From Hemibagrus wyckioides (taxonomy: Eukaryota > Chordata > Actinopteri > Siluriformes > Bagridae): 64,000 nucleotides of DNA. The notes beneath the pieces were generated by a model, which saw only the letters and a program-made list of their open reading frames with translations, was not told where the DNA came from and ran no database searches. The position numbers and the translations under genes were made by a program. The stretch lies in contig NC_080720.1 in NCBI RefSeq assembly GCF_019097595.1, positions 22,640,852 through 22,704,851 of the forward strand, in the 5' to 3' direction. Shown one piece after another: positions 12,044 through 21,439 of this stretch (position 1 is its first letter; each line of letters starts with the position of its first letter).

Positions 12044-12297
12044 TCTCCTTCCTCCTCTACTTCTTCAACCAACAGTAGCCCAATTTCCACCAGCGCCCTG
12101 TAGGTCAATGGCGCCGATGGTGGTCATTGTTAACCTGGGCCTCGACCGATCCGGTATGAAATTTAGAGTACTGTCGATTTGCATGGTTACATTTGGCAAT
12201 GTTTTACGCCGGATGCCCTTCCTGACGCAACCCTCTCTATTTATCCAGGCTTGGGACCGGCACAGAAGTCACTGGACTGTGACCCCCATGGCTAGAT

Positions 12298-12347
<50 letters not shown>

Positions 12348-12371
12348 ATAATAATAATAATAATAATAATA
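12298..12371. repeat. (TAC)n(AAT)n tract at the RTE 5' edge
   Basis: About sixteen TAC units followed by about eight AAT units immediately beyond the 5' end of the minus-strand RTE element. Confidence 0.96.
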
Positions 12372-12428
12372 TTTGAAATTTTTAAATGACCCTAAACTTA
12401 GTTAAACTATACTCTGTAACAGCATATA

Positions 12429-13282
12429 CACTGCTTTAAAAAATTAGGGATCACTTAAATCATACACTGGATCTTGATGAATGAAATATTCAAGTTGAAA
12501 ATGTTTTTTTGTATATATTGTGTACTTTGTTGAGAACAAGTCATTTGACAATTGTCTGCTGAATTGAAAATCATCAACCCATTGAGGGATGGATTCAAAA
12601 TCAGACTGAAAAGAAGAAACATTTATTTACAGGCTGAGCCCAATTTCATCAGGGCAAAAGGTAAGTCAGTAGTGTGTGTATCCCCCATATAGCTATATGC
12701 ATTCCCAACAATGTCTAAGCATGCTCCTGATGATATGGCGGAATGTGTCCTAGGGGATCTCCTCCCAGACCTGATCAGGGCATCCATGAGTTCTAGGACA
12801 GTCTGAAGTACTACTTGGTGGCTTCAAATGCTCTGATACATAACGTCCCAGAGGGTCACAACTTGATTCATATATGAAAACGTAAGGGCCATTCAGGCCA
12901 TTCAATGGCATCAATGCTTATATCATCCAGAAGCCTCCTACATACTGGCCACATAAACCTGGGTATTGTCATGTGAGAAAAATGCTCTCAAGTAGCTTGC
13001 AGCAGATCTTTTTTTAGGGCTCTGGCAGTGCTCCTCCTGTACCACCTTGCACAAAGGAGCTACTGGTTGATGCCTTTCTATGGCTTTGTCCAGCTCTCCT
13101 AGTGTAAAGGTATCTCCTACATGCTCTTAAAACAGTACTGGGAGGCATATTAATACTCCTTGCAATGGGATGTATGCATGTGCCATCCTGGAGGAGCTGG
13201 ACTACCTGTGCAACCTGACTGGGTTGCAGGTACTGCCTCACACTAGTAGTGAAAAGGACACTAACAAAACACAAAACTACAC
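12429..13282 (-). mobile_element. Tc1-like transposon, distal part (interrupted)
   Basis: The left edge is a terminal repeat, cactgctttaaaaaattagg, and the body reads on the minus strand as a decayed Tc1 transposase gene. Its C-terminal part is visible as 'gggatctcctcccagacctg' and 'cataacgtcccagagg'. Around 12980 the sequence jumps from the C-terminal to the N-terminal part of the gene, so roughly the middle third (holding the first and second catalytic aspartates) is deleted. At about 13282 the homology stops where the DIRS-like copy 2 begins and resumes at 14866, so this element was split by that insertion. Confidence 0.82.
13014..13274 (-). pseudogene. Tc1 transposase N-terminal helix-turn-helix remnant
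   Basis: The frame includes RQYLQPSQVAQVVQLLQDGT, a first helix of the paired-like DNA-binding domain, then ARSINMPPSTVLRACRRY, a second helix, and GQSHRKASTSSSFVQ, the position of the normal GRG/QQQ linker. It then runs directly to the GGTGGALPEP end because of the central deletion. The domain would bind the terminal repeats in an active relative. This copy cannot transpose. Confidence 0.8.
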
Positions 13283-13589
13283 CAGGTTACATATGTAGCC
13301 CAGTTCTGCATCATGGCTGATGCTATGGGAAAGCTTCTTTTCAGAAGTTGTGTCTGAAGCTTTGTGTGAAATCACTCCGATTTATCAGCCTGGGTAGGTC
13401 ATGTGACAAAGAGCATGCCATCAAGACCATAAAAGGGCATCTATGTCCCATTACTCTAGCTTCTACCTATCTGAAGGAACCCTGCTGGAGTGGACACCCA
13501 GAGTCTGGCAAGCAATACAGCATCTCGTTCCTTTCTTAGGGAACCAGGTTATATATGTAACCTGGTGTATTACCCCCAGAGATGAAAGT

Positions 13590-13775
13590 TCAACATAGTT
13601 TCCCTAACCTCAGTTGGGAGACAGGAGTCAGGTGCTGGGTCCCCTCAGAGGTCAGACCAAGAGGTTCCAAATCTCTGGGCGGGGGTGGAGAATCACCCCC
13701 TGTGCCTGAGAGAAGAGGTTTCTCCCGATGGGAATCTCCTAAGGAACACCAACCAGAAGGGAAATTAGTCCACAA
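13590..13775 (-). pseudogene. DIRS RNase H-region remnant
   Basis: The frame has LGDSHREKPLLSGTGGDSPP then PRDLEPLGLTSEG. This resembles the 'W.IP.R.DLLSQA.GT..HP.PE...LW.WPLRG' segment of DIRS pol proteins, located between RNase H and the recombinase. The frame directly follows the GAG remnant, so most of pol has been lost. It also yields an open frame on the opposite strand (13582-13809), which is a shadow. Confidence 0.6.
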
Positions 13776-13799
13776 GCCAGACTCAGGTGGGCCACTGCA

Positions 13800-14721
13800 C
13801 CAGCTTTAACAGTGGGATTGTAGGCCTTCCCTGTAAGGCTGACATGGCTCAACAGTGTCTCAATGGGAGCGCAGACCATGCAGCCAATGAAGGAGAGAGA
13901 TAGCGAAGGTCTCTTCAACCTTAGGCATCGCTGCATACCCATGTTCATCTGGGCCCACAATGGCTGAATAGTCAGCAGTGGCTGAGGAGAACAAATAGGC
14001 AGAATAAGGATTATTCAACAACCTCGAGTGTGGAGGTCTGGGAAAAATGTGAGATGCCTGCATGGAGGTGAAAGGTGGCATGAAGTTAGGTAGTGATTGT
14101 CAAGCTCAGAGCAAACAACGCTAACCTTTCATCAGGCCAATCTAAGCTAAGCTTAGCAAAAGCATGTGTGATCACCTCCAGGAGCTTTTCAAACACCTCA
14201 GAATGCGATGGCAATTTGACTGCTGCTTGCTCCTTGCCCACATCAAGCTCCTCAGAGTTCAATGCAGACAGCATTATATACTCATCTAGGTTGGGAGAAA
14301 TCACAAAGAGAGCTCCAGGAGCTGAAGTGGAGAGTTAGCTTTGAGGATGACAGAAAGGGAAACCATGACTGAACCCAGAGCATGGAATGAGCTTAGTGAC
14401 AGTGCGCAAAACTCTGACTCTGAAACACGACTGACTGTTTTCTCTCACTAAGCAATTCAATGGCATTCCGCTCATCATTGCCCACATCCTCAGAGTCTGA
14501 TGAAGACAGTTATAATTCCTCATTCAGGTCGGGAGAACTTGCAATGTGATCTCCCGGAGCTGAATTGGGGAAATCCGAGTTGGGAGAAAGGATTCACCCA
14601 TCTCTTGTTCCACCTCCGCTAACTCGACCTGTGAGACCCATAATCTCAGTCGGCATGCTGCCTTAGCAGATGCAGGACCTGAGCCACGAGGTGCAGATGC
14701 TTGGCTGGAGAAAACAGCCAA
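13800..14721 (-). pseudogene. DIRS GAG-like remnant
   Basis: Several frames in a row resemble the GAG-like protein of fish DIRS elements. At 14086-14304 there is SEVFEKLLEVITHAFAKLSL followed by DWPDERL. At 13860-14081 there is YSAIVGPDEHGYAAMPKVEE. At 13739-13960 there is LLSHVSLTGKAYNPTVKAGA. These correspond in order to the acidic N-terminal half, the 'EEHGYGAMPRVEE' core and the 'LVGKAY.AAGQA' block. A preceding frame (14524-14721) may be the start. Frameshifts separate the blocks. Confidence 0.68.
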
Positions 14722-14865
14722 GCAAGATCTTCTTATTTTTCCCTAGTCTAGACAGACAATCAATTGACACAAACATACACAAAATGCTTACTGAAGACAA
14801 ATAAGCTGGAGTAATGTGACATAGATGCCCTTTTATGGTCTTGCTGGCAGGCTCCATTTTGTCAC

Positions 14866-14932
14866 ATGAAAAAACATTGCCTTTTTTGGGGTTGTCTTTT
14901 GTTGCCTCTCCATTGTGCCTGTTGTTACTTTC

Positions 14933-14981
<49 letters not shown>

Positions 14982-15000
14982 TCAGCTTGAGGATTGGGAA
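14866..15000 (-). mobile_element. Tc1-like transposon, proximal part (resumed)
   Basis: The sequence 'ttttttggggttgtctttt' and 'gcctgttgttactttcatt' continues the Tc1 element that stopped at 13282. An ATT array (14935-14981) now occupies its leader. The outer terminal repeat on this side is not recognisable, so the element is truncated or diverged there. Confidence 0.6.
14935..14981. repeat. (ATT)n microsatellite
   Basis: About fifteen ATT units within the Tc1 leader. Confidence 0.95.
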
Positions 15001-15485
15001 CTATTCAACATAACTTTCAACACTGCCTGTAAATTTCTGGCTATTTTACACAGTTAGCAAGTCATGCTGTTGGTAGGACAAGCAGGTATACAATATGAGT
15101 CTTCTTAAATAATGGATTGAGCACTCATTTATTCTCTTTGCAGTAACATCCCTGCAGTCAGTCCAGTCAGTGACAGGACCTTATGGTATATGATTCATTC
15201 ACATGAAGCTTGACATAATTGAAGACTCTATCATCCAGCCAATATATCAGAATGTAAAAGCCAGAAAGATCACAAGCATTTGATCCCTGGAAGTAGTGTG
15301 TATAAACAACCTGTCACTAGAAGCTCCTTTAAAGGGCTTGCCAATCTACTGGTTACCATTTTATGTGCTCTGCCTGTGACCAAGAAACGGTGACTATACC
15401 CAAAATATATATTAAGTACTTTGTACTTTGTATGGACTTCAACAAACAGTTTGGAATGCTACACTATACCACCCTAAATTCACTT
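15001..15485. other. Anonymous sequence
   Basis: No gene or recognised repeat. Confidence 0.55.
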
Positions 15486-15790
15486 ACTATCCACAACATT
15501 CAATCTAATTCAACTCAACTGAAATTAAAATTCTATTTCAATTTAAATTCAATTTTTAACATAATATAACAATATAACAATAGTCACAAGCAGCTTTAAA
15601 GAAAACTGAATCTAGAATTGCAGATTTACAGTAGATCCCCAATGAGCTAGCCAGAGGTTACAGTGTCAAGGACTCTCCCTGACTCAAAATGAGGAAGAAA
15701 CTTTGAGTGGACCAATACTCAACAGGAAACGCATTGTCTTATTGGTATTAATGGACAGTGAGATTATAAGCCATTTTATACACTCTTCGA
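15486..15790 (-). mobile_element. LINE 3' end with AATTG-type tail
   Basis: From left to right the segment has a degenerate run of attcaattt pentamers, 'agcagctttaaagaaaactga', 'cccaatgagctagccagagg', 'gaggaagaaactttgag' and 'tataagccattttatac'. This is the reverse complement of the LINE 3' region seen on the plus strand at 21440-22455. It is a dispersed 3' end with no coding part retained. Confidence 0.7.
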
Positions 15791-16439
15791 CAATTGTATA
15801 ATCTAATGCAAAACAGTACTAAGAGAGTTGAAAGAAAATATGTGTGAGTATTATGGTAAAAATGTTGGGGACTTATCCTTAAATGAAACAGATGGTGATA
15901 CTTGATCAATGGGTCAGCGTATAAGATACAAGTACACATAAGAAATTAAAAAAAGAATGAGACCCCTCCATATGGTGCAAATAAAGTGACATATCATTGA
16001 CTCATCTAAACTGATCATCCAGATTAAGAGTCCTTCAACTCCTGGTAGAAAAAAAGGTCAAAAGTCATTTGATGTGACTGAGATTTTCAGGAATATACTA
16101 CCATTAGCAAAACAGATCGATCAAGGAGACAGTAAATCATTCTCTGAGCAGTTTGCTGTTGAGGGTAGTGTGTTGCTGCGGCTGATGAGTTAGTGGAGCA
16201 TTTTGTAAAATGCTTAAAAAAGTGATTCATAAGTTACTATGTATACTATGAGGGTTGGAATTAGGATAAACAGTTGGAAGCCCTTGTGTATGCAGACCAG
16301 TAGGGGTCACAGGCCTCCACAGAGATTTTCCCTTTAAATTATTATGTGAGTAGTAGCTCAGAGACTGTTAGACATGATAAATGAAACCCTGCCCAAGATT
16401 CAGTAAATATGAAGTTCAGTAAATTCTAGACAGAGCAAA
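15791..16439. other. Anonymous sequence, possibly upstream part of the gypsy element
   Basis: Nothing firmly recognised. It lies directly 5' of the gypsy remnant and could hold decayed gag or protease sequence. I could not read any. Confidence 0.4.
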
Positions 16440-17335
16440 ACTCAAGACACATTGTGTCACTTATTGTGGGAGAATTTGCTGCAGGCACAGGAAAGGCAGG
16501 AGCAGCTCTGTAATACACACTTCTAACTGAGACAATTTGTCCTGGGAGTTAAAGTCCTTGTTACTTCCCACCTCATTTTAACAAATATCAAGGACACTTC
16601 AAGGTTGCCTGTCAACTATGAGGTATTGTGAACAGCTAGGAGTATAACACATGGCAGAAGATCTCAATCTTCGTAAACAGTGGAATGAAATAATCTCTGT
16701 TGCTCTGGCAATGGCAGTAGCAGAGTAGGGACCAACGTGTTCTAAAAACATCAAATCCGACTTTGATCCTACTTAGAGACCATCTCTCACCACCGCAGAG
16801 TGCAGAAACTGCCAGGTGGCAAGCCACATTTTTAAAAGTGCTTTCTCCCTTTTCCAGGCACATTGACTTCATAGAACATAACACTGAGGCTCCCACAAAG
16901 TGGTAGTGTGCAGCTAGTCTCTTAAATATTCCCTGTTTAAAACTAGAAGAAAAGTGATTCAGGATTAATTTGAGTGTAAATGCTGGGGTTACAGAGGAGT
17001 CATACACTGATCAGAACAGCTTCATCATGCCTGTCCCCAAGGTGGAGGCAATCCACTTGTGAGTAGATTTGCTTATAGAGAATGTGATTTTATAATTTGA
17101 TGCCTTTACCGTGCCTTATATTGTTGACTGTATTGACTAGTTGTGTTTTTTTTTCTTTTTTAACCAAGGGCTACTGGCAGATTTCCATATCACTAAAGTC
17201 TAACAAATATGGCCTTCTCCATCCTATTTGATTTACACCCAATGTGTCATATTCTGTTCAGTTGACCTCCTGCTACTGGTCCAAAATATTGTCAGTGTTG
17301 TACCCCTGATGTAAGTCTATGTAGTTGAAAATCAG
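16440..17335 (+). pseudogene. Ty3/gypsy pol remnant with integrase tail before RT (Gmr1-like)
   Basis: Broken frames on the plus strand can be read in this order. First, near 16505-16625, an integrase C-terminal GPY/F-like tail with LRQFVLGVKVLV and a VNYEV end. Then, near 16830-16900, FLPFPGTLTS, resembling the 'VFS.FPG.T..IEH.I' segment that precedes RT. Next, near 17010, FIMPVPKVEAIHL, like the 'AYPMPRVDELIERLG' block. Last, at 17163, TKGYWQISISLKSNKYG, reverse transcriptase. Most gypsy elements have RT before integrase, whereas Gmr1-like elements of deuterostomes have the reverse, so this order suggests Gmr1-like. Multiple stops show it is dead, and no LTRs were located. Confidence 0.6.
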
Positions 17336-17865
17336 TTGTAGTATGAAATCAGTCACATTGTAAAATGTGGAGAGAAGAGAATGAGACCAACAGCCAAGGG
17401 AGACACACACATAGGCTTCAGGTAAACATACCACTATCTGTTGTTTCATCTTCCTTTATATTGTTGCACCATGTACAAATATAACATGCCTAAAGTATAG
17501 AATTCATTAGATATATAATTTATACACTATACTAATTCTCTCTGACAATGGAACATGTCAAACTTATTATATATTTAAGTTTGATGATCCTAAAATATGC
17601 TTTCCTTCCCTATAGAAATGGCAGTAGACATCATGGTACCTAGGTGCATTTGGTGTACTGATGCATCCCTATTTCCCCACTATTATGGTATGTTTTGAAT
17701 AAGACTTATACAAGTAACTATAGTTTTATTGTTGTTGTTGTTTTTTATTTTTAAGAGAAAATCTTCATAAATACACTTGCATGATTTACTACCTGTAGTT
17801 GCTGTAGCTCAGTTTCTGATTGTATTCTGCATTGCTTGTTTCCTCTGGGATGCCTTGTCTTGCTT

Positions 17866-17901
<36 letters not shown>

Positions 17902-18055
17902 CCAAAGCACTTTCTTCCATCTAAAAATTGTGAGGTTCCTCCTCTCTGGAGATCACCCCCGAAAAAAAGCTTTCATATGTGTCTGATTTAAATGTAGTAA
18001 TCAAGTATAATTATAAACCACCTCATTACTGAATTTGGTTGTTCATCCTATCCAG
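17336..18055. other. Anonymous sequence with a CT tract
   Basis: No gene seen. A (CT)n run lies at 17871-17897. Confidence 0.55.
17871..17897. repeat. (CT)n microsatellite
   Basis: About thirteen CT units ending in CCCTCCC. Confidence 0.93.
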
Positions 18056-18190
18056 GCTGAGGTAGCTCAGTGGTTATGGTGCTGCATTTCGGATTGGAAG
18101 GGTGTGAATTTAAATCCCAGAACTATCAAGCTGACACCGCTAGGCCCTTGTTCAAACCCCTTAAACCTCATCTTCTCAGTGTATAAATGA
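18056..18190 (+). repeat. tRNA-derived SINE (5' head preserved)
   Basis: The head 'tgaggtagctcagtggttat' has an RNA polymerase III A-box-like layout, and 'gtgtgaatttaaatcccag' sits at the B-box position, mutated from GGTTCAAATCCC. The following 'aagctgacaccgctaggccc' and 'ccttaaacctcatcttctcag' are the usual body of a fish tRNA-derived SINE. It is not a tRNA gene because there is no cloverleaf and no acceptor stem. Confidence 0.75.
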
Positions 18191-18357
18191 TATGATAGTT
18201 ATTTACTCTTTTAATTTGCTCGGGTGAAGGATTTGTTTCAAATGTTGTTAATGTAGAAAAGCAAAGGTGATCTATTAAGCAATGATACTTTAATGCTTCT
18301 AAAGCAGTCTTGACAGTCAGATGACCAGGTAAACAGGGTTTTTTAATGAGATGTCAT

Positions 18358-18474
18358 GGGTGCAGGCTTTCATTCCAATCAAGCAGAAGCGAAACCTGAT
18401 TCACTTGTTTAATCAGCTGTTCTTGGCTTTACTAGTGTGTGGCTGCTGCTTGGTTGGAATAAAAACCTCCACCC
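18358..18474. mobile_element. Palindromic MITE
   Basis: Two 33-bp arms (18358-18390 and 18442-18474) are imperfect reverse complements: gggtgcaggctttcattcc faces ggaataaaaacctccaccc. The loop is about 50 bp. This is a short nonautonomous DNA transposon form common in fish. The superfamily is not determined. Confidence 0.65.
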
Positions 18475-20446
18475 AACCCAGGCTTCGCTGGATAAGACTG
18501 GATTAAGAACTCAACAACGCAGCAAGTGGCTCAGTTCTTGTTGAAAAACTTCTTAAAAAACTTTTTCAAAAACAAATATGCTAGCTTGAACCAGTTCCAT
18601 TTTTAAAGTTTAAAGTCAGGTTGGCTTCAGTTATTAGATTTTAAAAAAAAAACTATGCTTAGGGGCTCCAAATGGCTGTCTCAGTCCATTGATTAAAATA
18701 TTATACATGTTTATATATATATCACATATACATATAACCTGCACAATTAGGCACATTCGCAAAAGCAGTACTTTTCACAGTAGTCTGTGAAAAGTTGCAG
18801 GAGCATTTTAAGGTTCAATCCTTAGCAGTGGAAATGAATCTGAGAATGTAATTGAATTCCATTTTTGATTGTCTATTCAGGAATGTCTTGTCAGGTTTTG
18901 ACACAAACATCTCATCATGGACAATAGCTGAGCAGAGCTTCAGCAGATACAGATATTCTTTGCACATGATGTTACACTTTGCTGCACTTACAGTAAACAT
19001 GCTTATGTAAGTTTTTTTCAGAGCATTTCCTTTGTTGGATTACATGAACTGTGCCAAAGGTCATGGAATTAACTTCTATGGTCAAAAATGTTTCTATTTA
19101 TTTCAGAATTATTTAATTGAAAAGACTATTTGCAACATTTATGGTTCCGTCAACTGAATGTCCAAGAACAAGTTCTACTGGCCTAAAACCTAAACCAGCA
19201 AACAGAACTACCTGTACCCCATCATCAAGGTTCTTCCTTCTATCTAAACAGTACTTCTTCAATATTGATTTCAAACAACAGTGGAGCCACTATAATGCTC
19301 CTTGTGACTATGGGTGATAAGGGCTAAACAGTGGTTCACACCTAAAAGCTGCGTAACTTCAGCAAAACCTTTAGAAGAAAAAAAATCTCTGGTCAGTGTG
19401 TAAGTTTTAGGAAAAACAAAAGTAAGTGATTTGGTGTTAAGGTATGGATTCATGAAAAATGTATATTGGCACACATTGGTTAGTTGCTATTTTAATAATC
19501 ATAAAACCATTTAAAACAAACGCTTTAATTAATGGAATAGAGTGGAGGGGGTGAAATAGTCTAAATATCTGCAACTCCATGACACATTTCATATGATTGA
19601 TGAAAGAAAATGACCACTACACAGACCAACTGAAATATTTTAGAACTTGTGTCCTGACAGTCATTTATTTTTGTTCATTTACTTCACTCTACATACTCTT
19701 CGTAAAAAACTATTCTTAGAGCATATAGGCATGGAAAATGTCAGAAAAAGCTGTCACTAGTGCTTCTAGGTGACTGGTGTCATCAGGTGGGTCTGATATA
19801 CCAACACAAGCATACCTACAACCCAGGAAATCTCCAAGCAGAAAGTCCACTCTAATTACAGGCAAATCTGGCATATTTCCAGCTCTGAAAACCACAATTT
19901 TCTCTTGAGACAAAGTGCTACCAAACCCCACAATTTTTGTGAGTGCATTAGTCGTCTTTTGACATTTTTCTACGTACATAAAAACACGACAGAAGCAGAA
20001 CTCCTATTATTGTGGACAGGGGAACTTGATTGAACAGTCTGAGATAAACCTGTTCAGGGCTTGAGTCTCTTAGCACACTTGGCTTAGAATTAGAACACTC
20101 TTTGTGAGTAAACTCAACTCATCAGCCAAGACAGCTGCTTGAGAGATTACAATCTTACTCTCATTTAGACAGAGGGCACACGGTCAGACAATTTATAAAG
20201 TCCTTGAACAAGACACAATCCCTTAATGATTCATTGTAAATCACCCTGCTAACAACCAGGGTGCTGTTATCAAGCAGTTCAGTACTGTTTCCCTAGAAAA
20301 CTCCACACATGACTGCAGTGATGCCTTTTAAAGATTTCTAAGGGTGTGTTCATGCTGGCAGTTTAGTCTGAAATAGAAAACAGTTTGCATAAAAAATAGG
20401 TAATGTGAAAGCTGTCATGCAGACCGAGAAGCACACTATGTGACAA
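18475..20446. other. Anonymous sequence
   Basis: No element recognised except an unexplained ORF on the minus strand at 19716-19979, listed separately. An AT run lies near 18713. Confidence 0.5.
19716..19979 (-). CDS. Unrecognised ORF with protein-like composition
   Basis: An 87-residue frame begins ATGTACGTAG. It contains SQEKIVVFRAGNMPDLPVIR, then VDFLLGDFLGCRYACVGISD and PPDDTSHLEALVTAF. Charge, hydrophobic spacing and the lack of low complexity make it look more like real or once-real coding sequence than chance. I do not recognise the family. It could be part of a transposon-derived protein or a lineage-specific exon. No splice signals were established, and the upstream sequence has no obvious continuation. 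Confidence 0.3.
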   Translation of the reverse strand: MYVEKCQKTTNALTKIVGFGSTLSQEKIVVFRAGNMPDLPVIRVDFLLGDFLGCRYACVGISDPPDDTSHLEALVTAFSDIFHAYML

Positions 20447-20760
20447 AACCTGATACTACTTGTAGAAGGTGGTCTGAGTTTTGTTGCACTGTGGTTGCAC
20501 TTGAAGAAGTAAAGTAACCTGCACATGTGTTTTTGGCTAATGGCAATGATTTTTACAACACACATGTAGCACGAATGGTAGGCGAACATTGTTGGAAACA
20601 GAACCTGATACTACTTGTAGGAGGTGGTCTGAGTTTGGTTGCACTGGAACTGTGTTGTGAGGAAGTAAAGTAACCTGCACATGTGTTTTTGGCTGATGGC
20701 AATGATTTCTACAACACACATGTAGCACGAGTGGCAGGCGAATATTGTGGGGCACAGAAA
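20447..20760. repeat. Tandem duplication, two units of about 155 bp
   Basis: Unit 1 (20447-20601) and unit 2 (20602-20760) both begin aacctgatactacttgtag and share 'cctgcacatgtgtttttggc' and 'caacacacatgtagcacga'. They differ by scattered substitutions and small indels. Upstream sequence near 20425-20446 weakly resembles the end of a unit, hinting at a partial third copy. Confidence 0.9.
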
Positions 20761-21439
20761 AAGTGAAAGGCTAATAGCACAAATGCTTCAGGGTGAAAAC
20801 CACCTAAACCTCAAGCATCAGGTATGAGCACATGTAAAATAGCAGCCTTCATAGTATCATAATTCATGCTCAATAAGTGATAAACATGAGAATACGTCTT
20901 GGGCTTACACTGGACCAGCAGTGTCCAAAACATTTGAATTAATTTTATAAATGAAGGGAGGAGCAAGAACAATATGTCTGTTAATTGGAAAAGTGGGCTG
21001 CAACTTCCCAGTAACCTCAAGGCTAAATGCAAGGGAGGTGAAGGCTAGAGGCACAGAAACTGGAAGCATGGTTGCTGTAGGCAAAGACATTTAATTATTA
21101 TTTCACAAACTCCTTTGAAACAGGGACATGAAAATATGCAGACATAGAAAATTAATCATCTATAGCTATCCATTTTTCTACTAGGAATGCTTAAAAATAT
21201 CAGGAGCACAAAATGAACCATATTGTGCCACTAGAAGACCAAGGAGCTATTATTAAAAATGGATAGAATTTGGGAAACTGCTACTCTGTCTAGAGGAGGC
21301 TGTCCACCAAATGTCAGTGACTGGGTAAGGAGGGTACTACTCAGAGAAGGTCTGAGAGCAAGCTGGAGAGATCCACAGCTCAGATGGAGGCAGCTGTTAA
21401 CAGGACAACCATAGACTGCAACCTAAATGAAGTGTAAGC
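20761..21439. other. Anonymous sequence with a possible Tc1 trace
   Basis: Around 21270-21400 the frame-shifted text 'gtctagaggaggctgtccac' and 'gtgactgggtaaggagggta' could be a Tc1 helix-turn-helix region, but the resemblance is weak. Confidence 0.3.

Larger units (their letters stand above)
9223..12297 (-). mobile_element. RTE-type non-LTR retrotransposon, near full length, inactivated
   Basis: Read on the minus strand, the order is a roughly 250-bp 5' untranslated region, an apurinic/apyrimidinic endonuclease domain, reverse transcriptase, a C-terminal region and a short 3' tail made of trinucleotide repeats. Those features, and the single ORF of about 1,000 residues split here into at least eight open segments, fit RTE-clade LINEs (the group of C. 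elegans F52C9.6 and many fish copies). It lacks a poly(A) tail. Both edges abut TAC arrays. A nonsense codon at 10556-10558 and several frameshifts block translation, but the motifs are well kept, suggesting a fairly recent insertion. The clade call rests on motif recognition. Confidence 0.88.
13283..14865 (-). mobile_element. DIRS-like retroelement inserted in Tc1 (copy 2)
   Basis: A perfect 24-bp inverted pair (13422-13445 and 14820-14843, core ccataaaagggcatctatg) marks the inverted terminal repeats. The left repeat also contains accaggttacatatgtagcc and its later echo ggttatatatgtaacctggt, as in copy 1. Between them, on the minus strand, are extended GAG-like frames and an RT/RNase H fragment. 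Compared with copy 1 it keeps more GAG and less pol, so the two copies carry different internal deletions. It interrupts the Tc1 element on either side. Confidence 0.78.

Noticed and set aside
11853..12389. 178-residue plus-strand ORF ending in polyleucine
   Set aside because: Antisense shadow of the RTE 5' region, extended through the TAC array.
13582..13809. Plus-strand ORF rich in Gly and Pro
   Set aside because: It is opposite the DIRS pol remnant, whose minus-strand frame has recognisable family text.
18056..18190. Possible tRNA gene
   Set aside because: It has A- and B-box-like sequences, but the B box is mutated and there is no cloverleaf; it is the head of a SINE.
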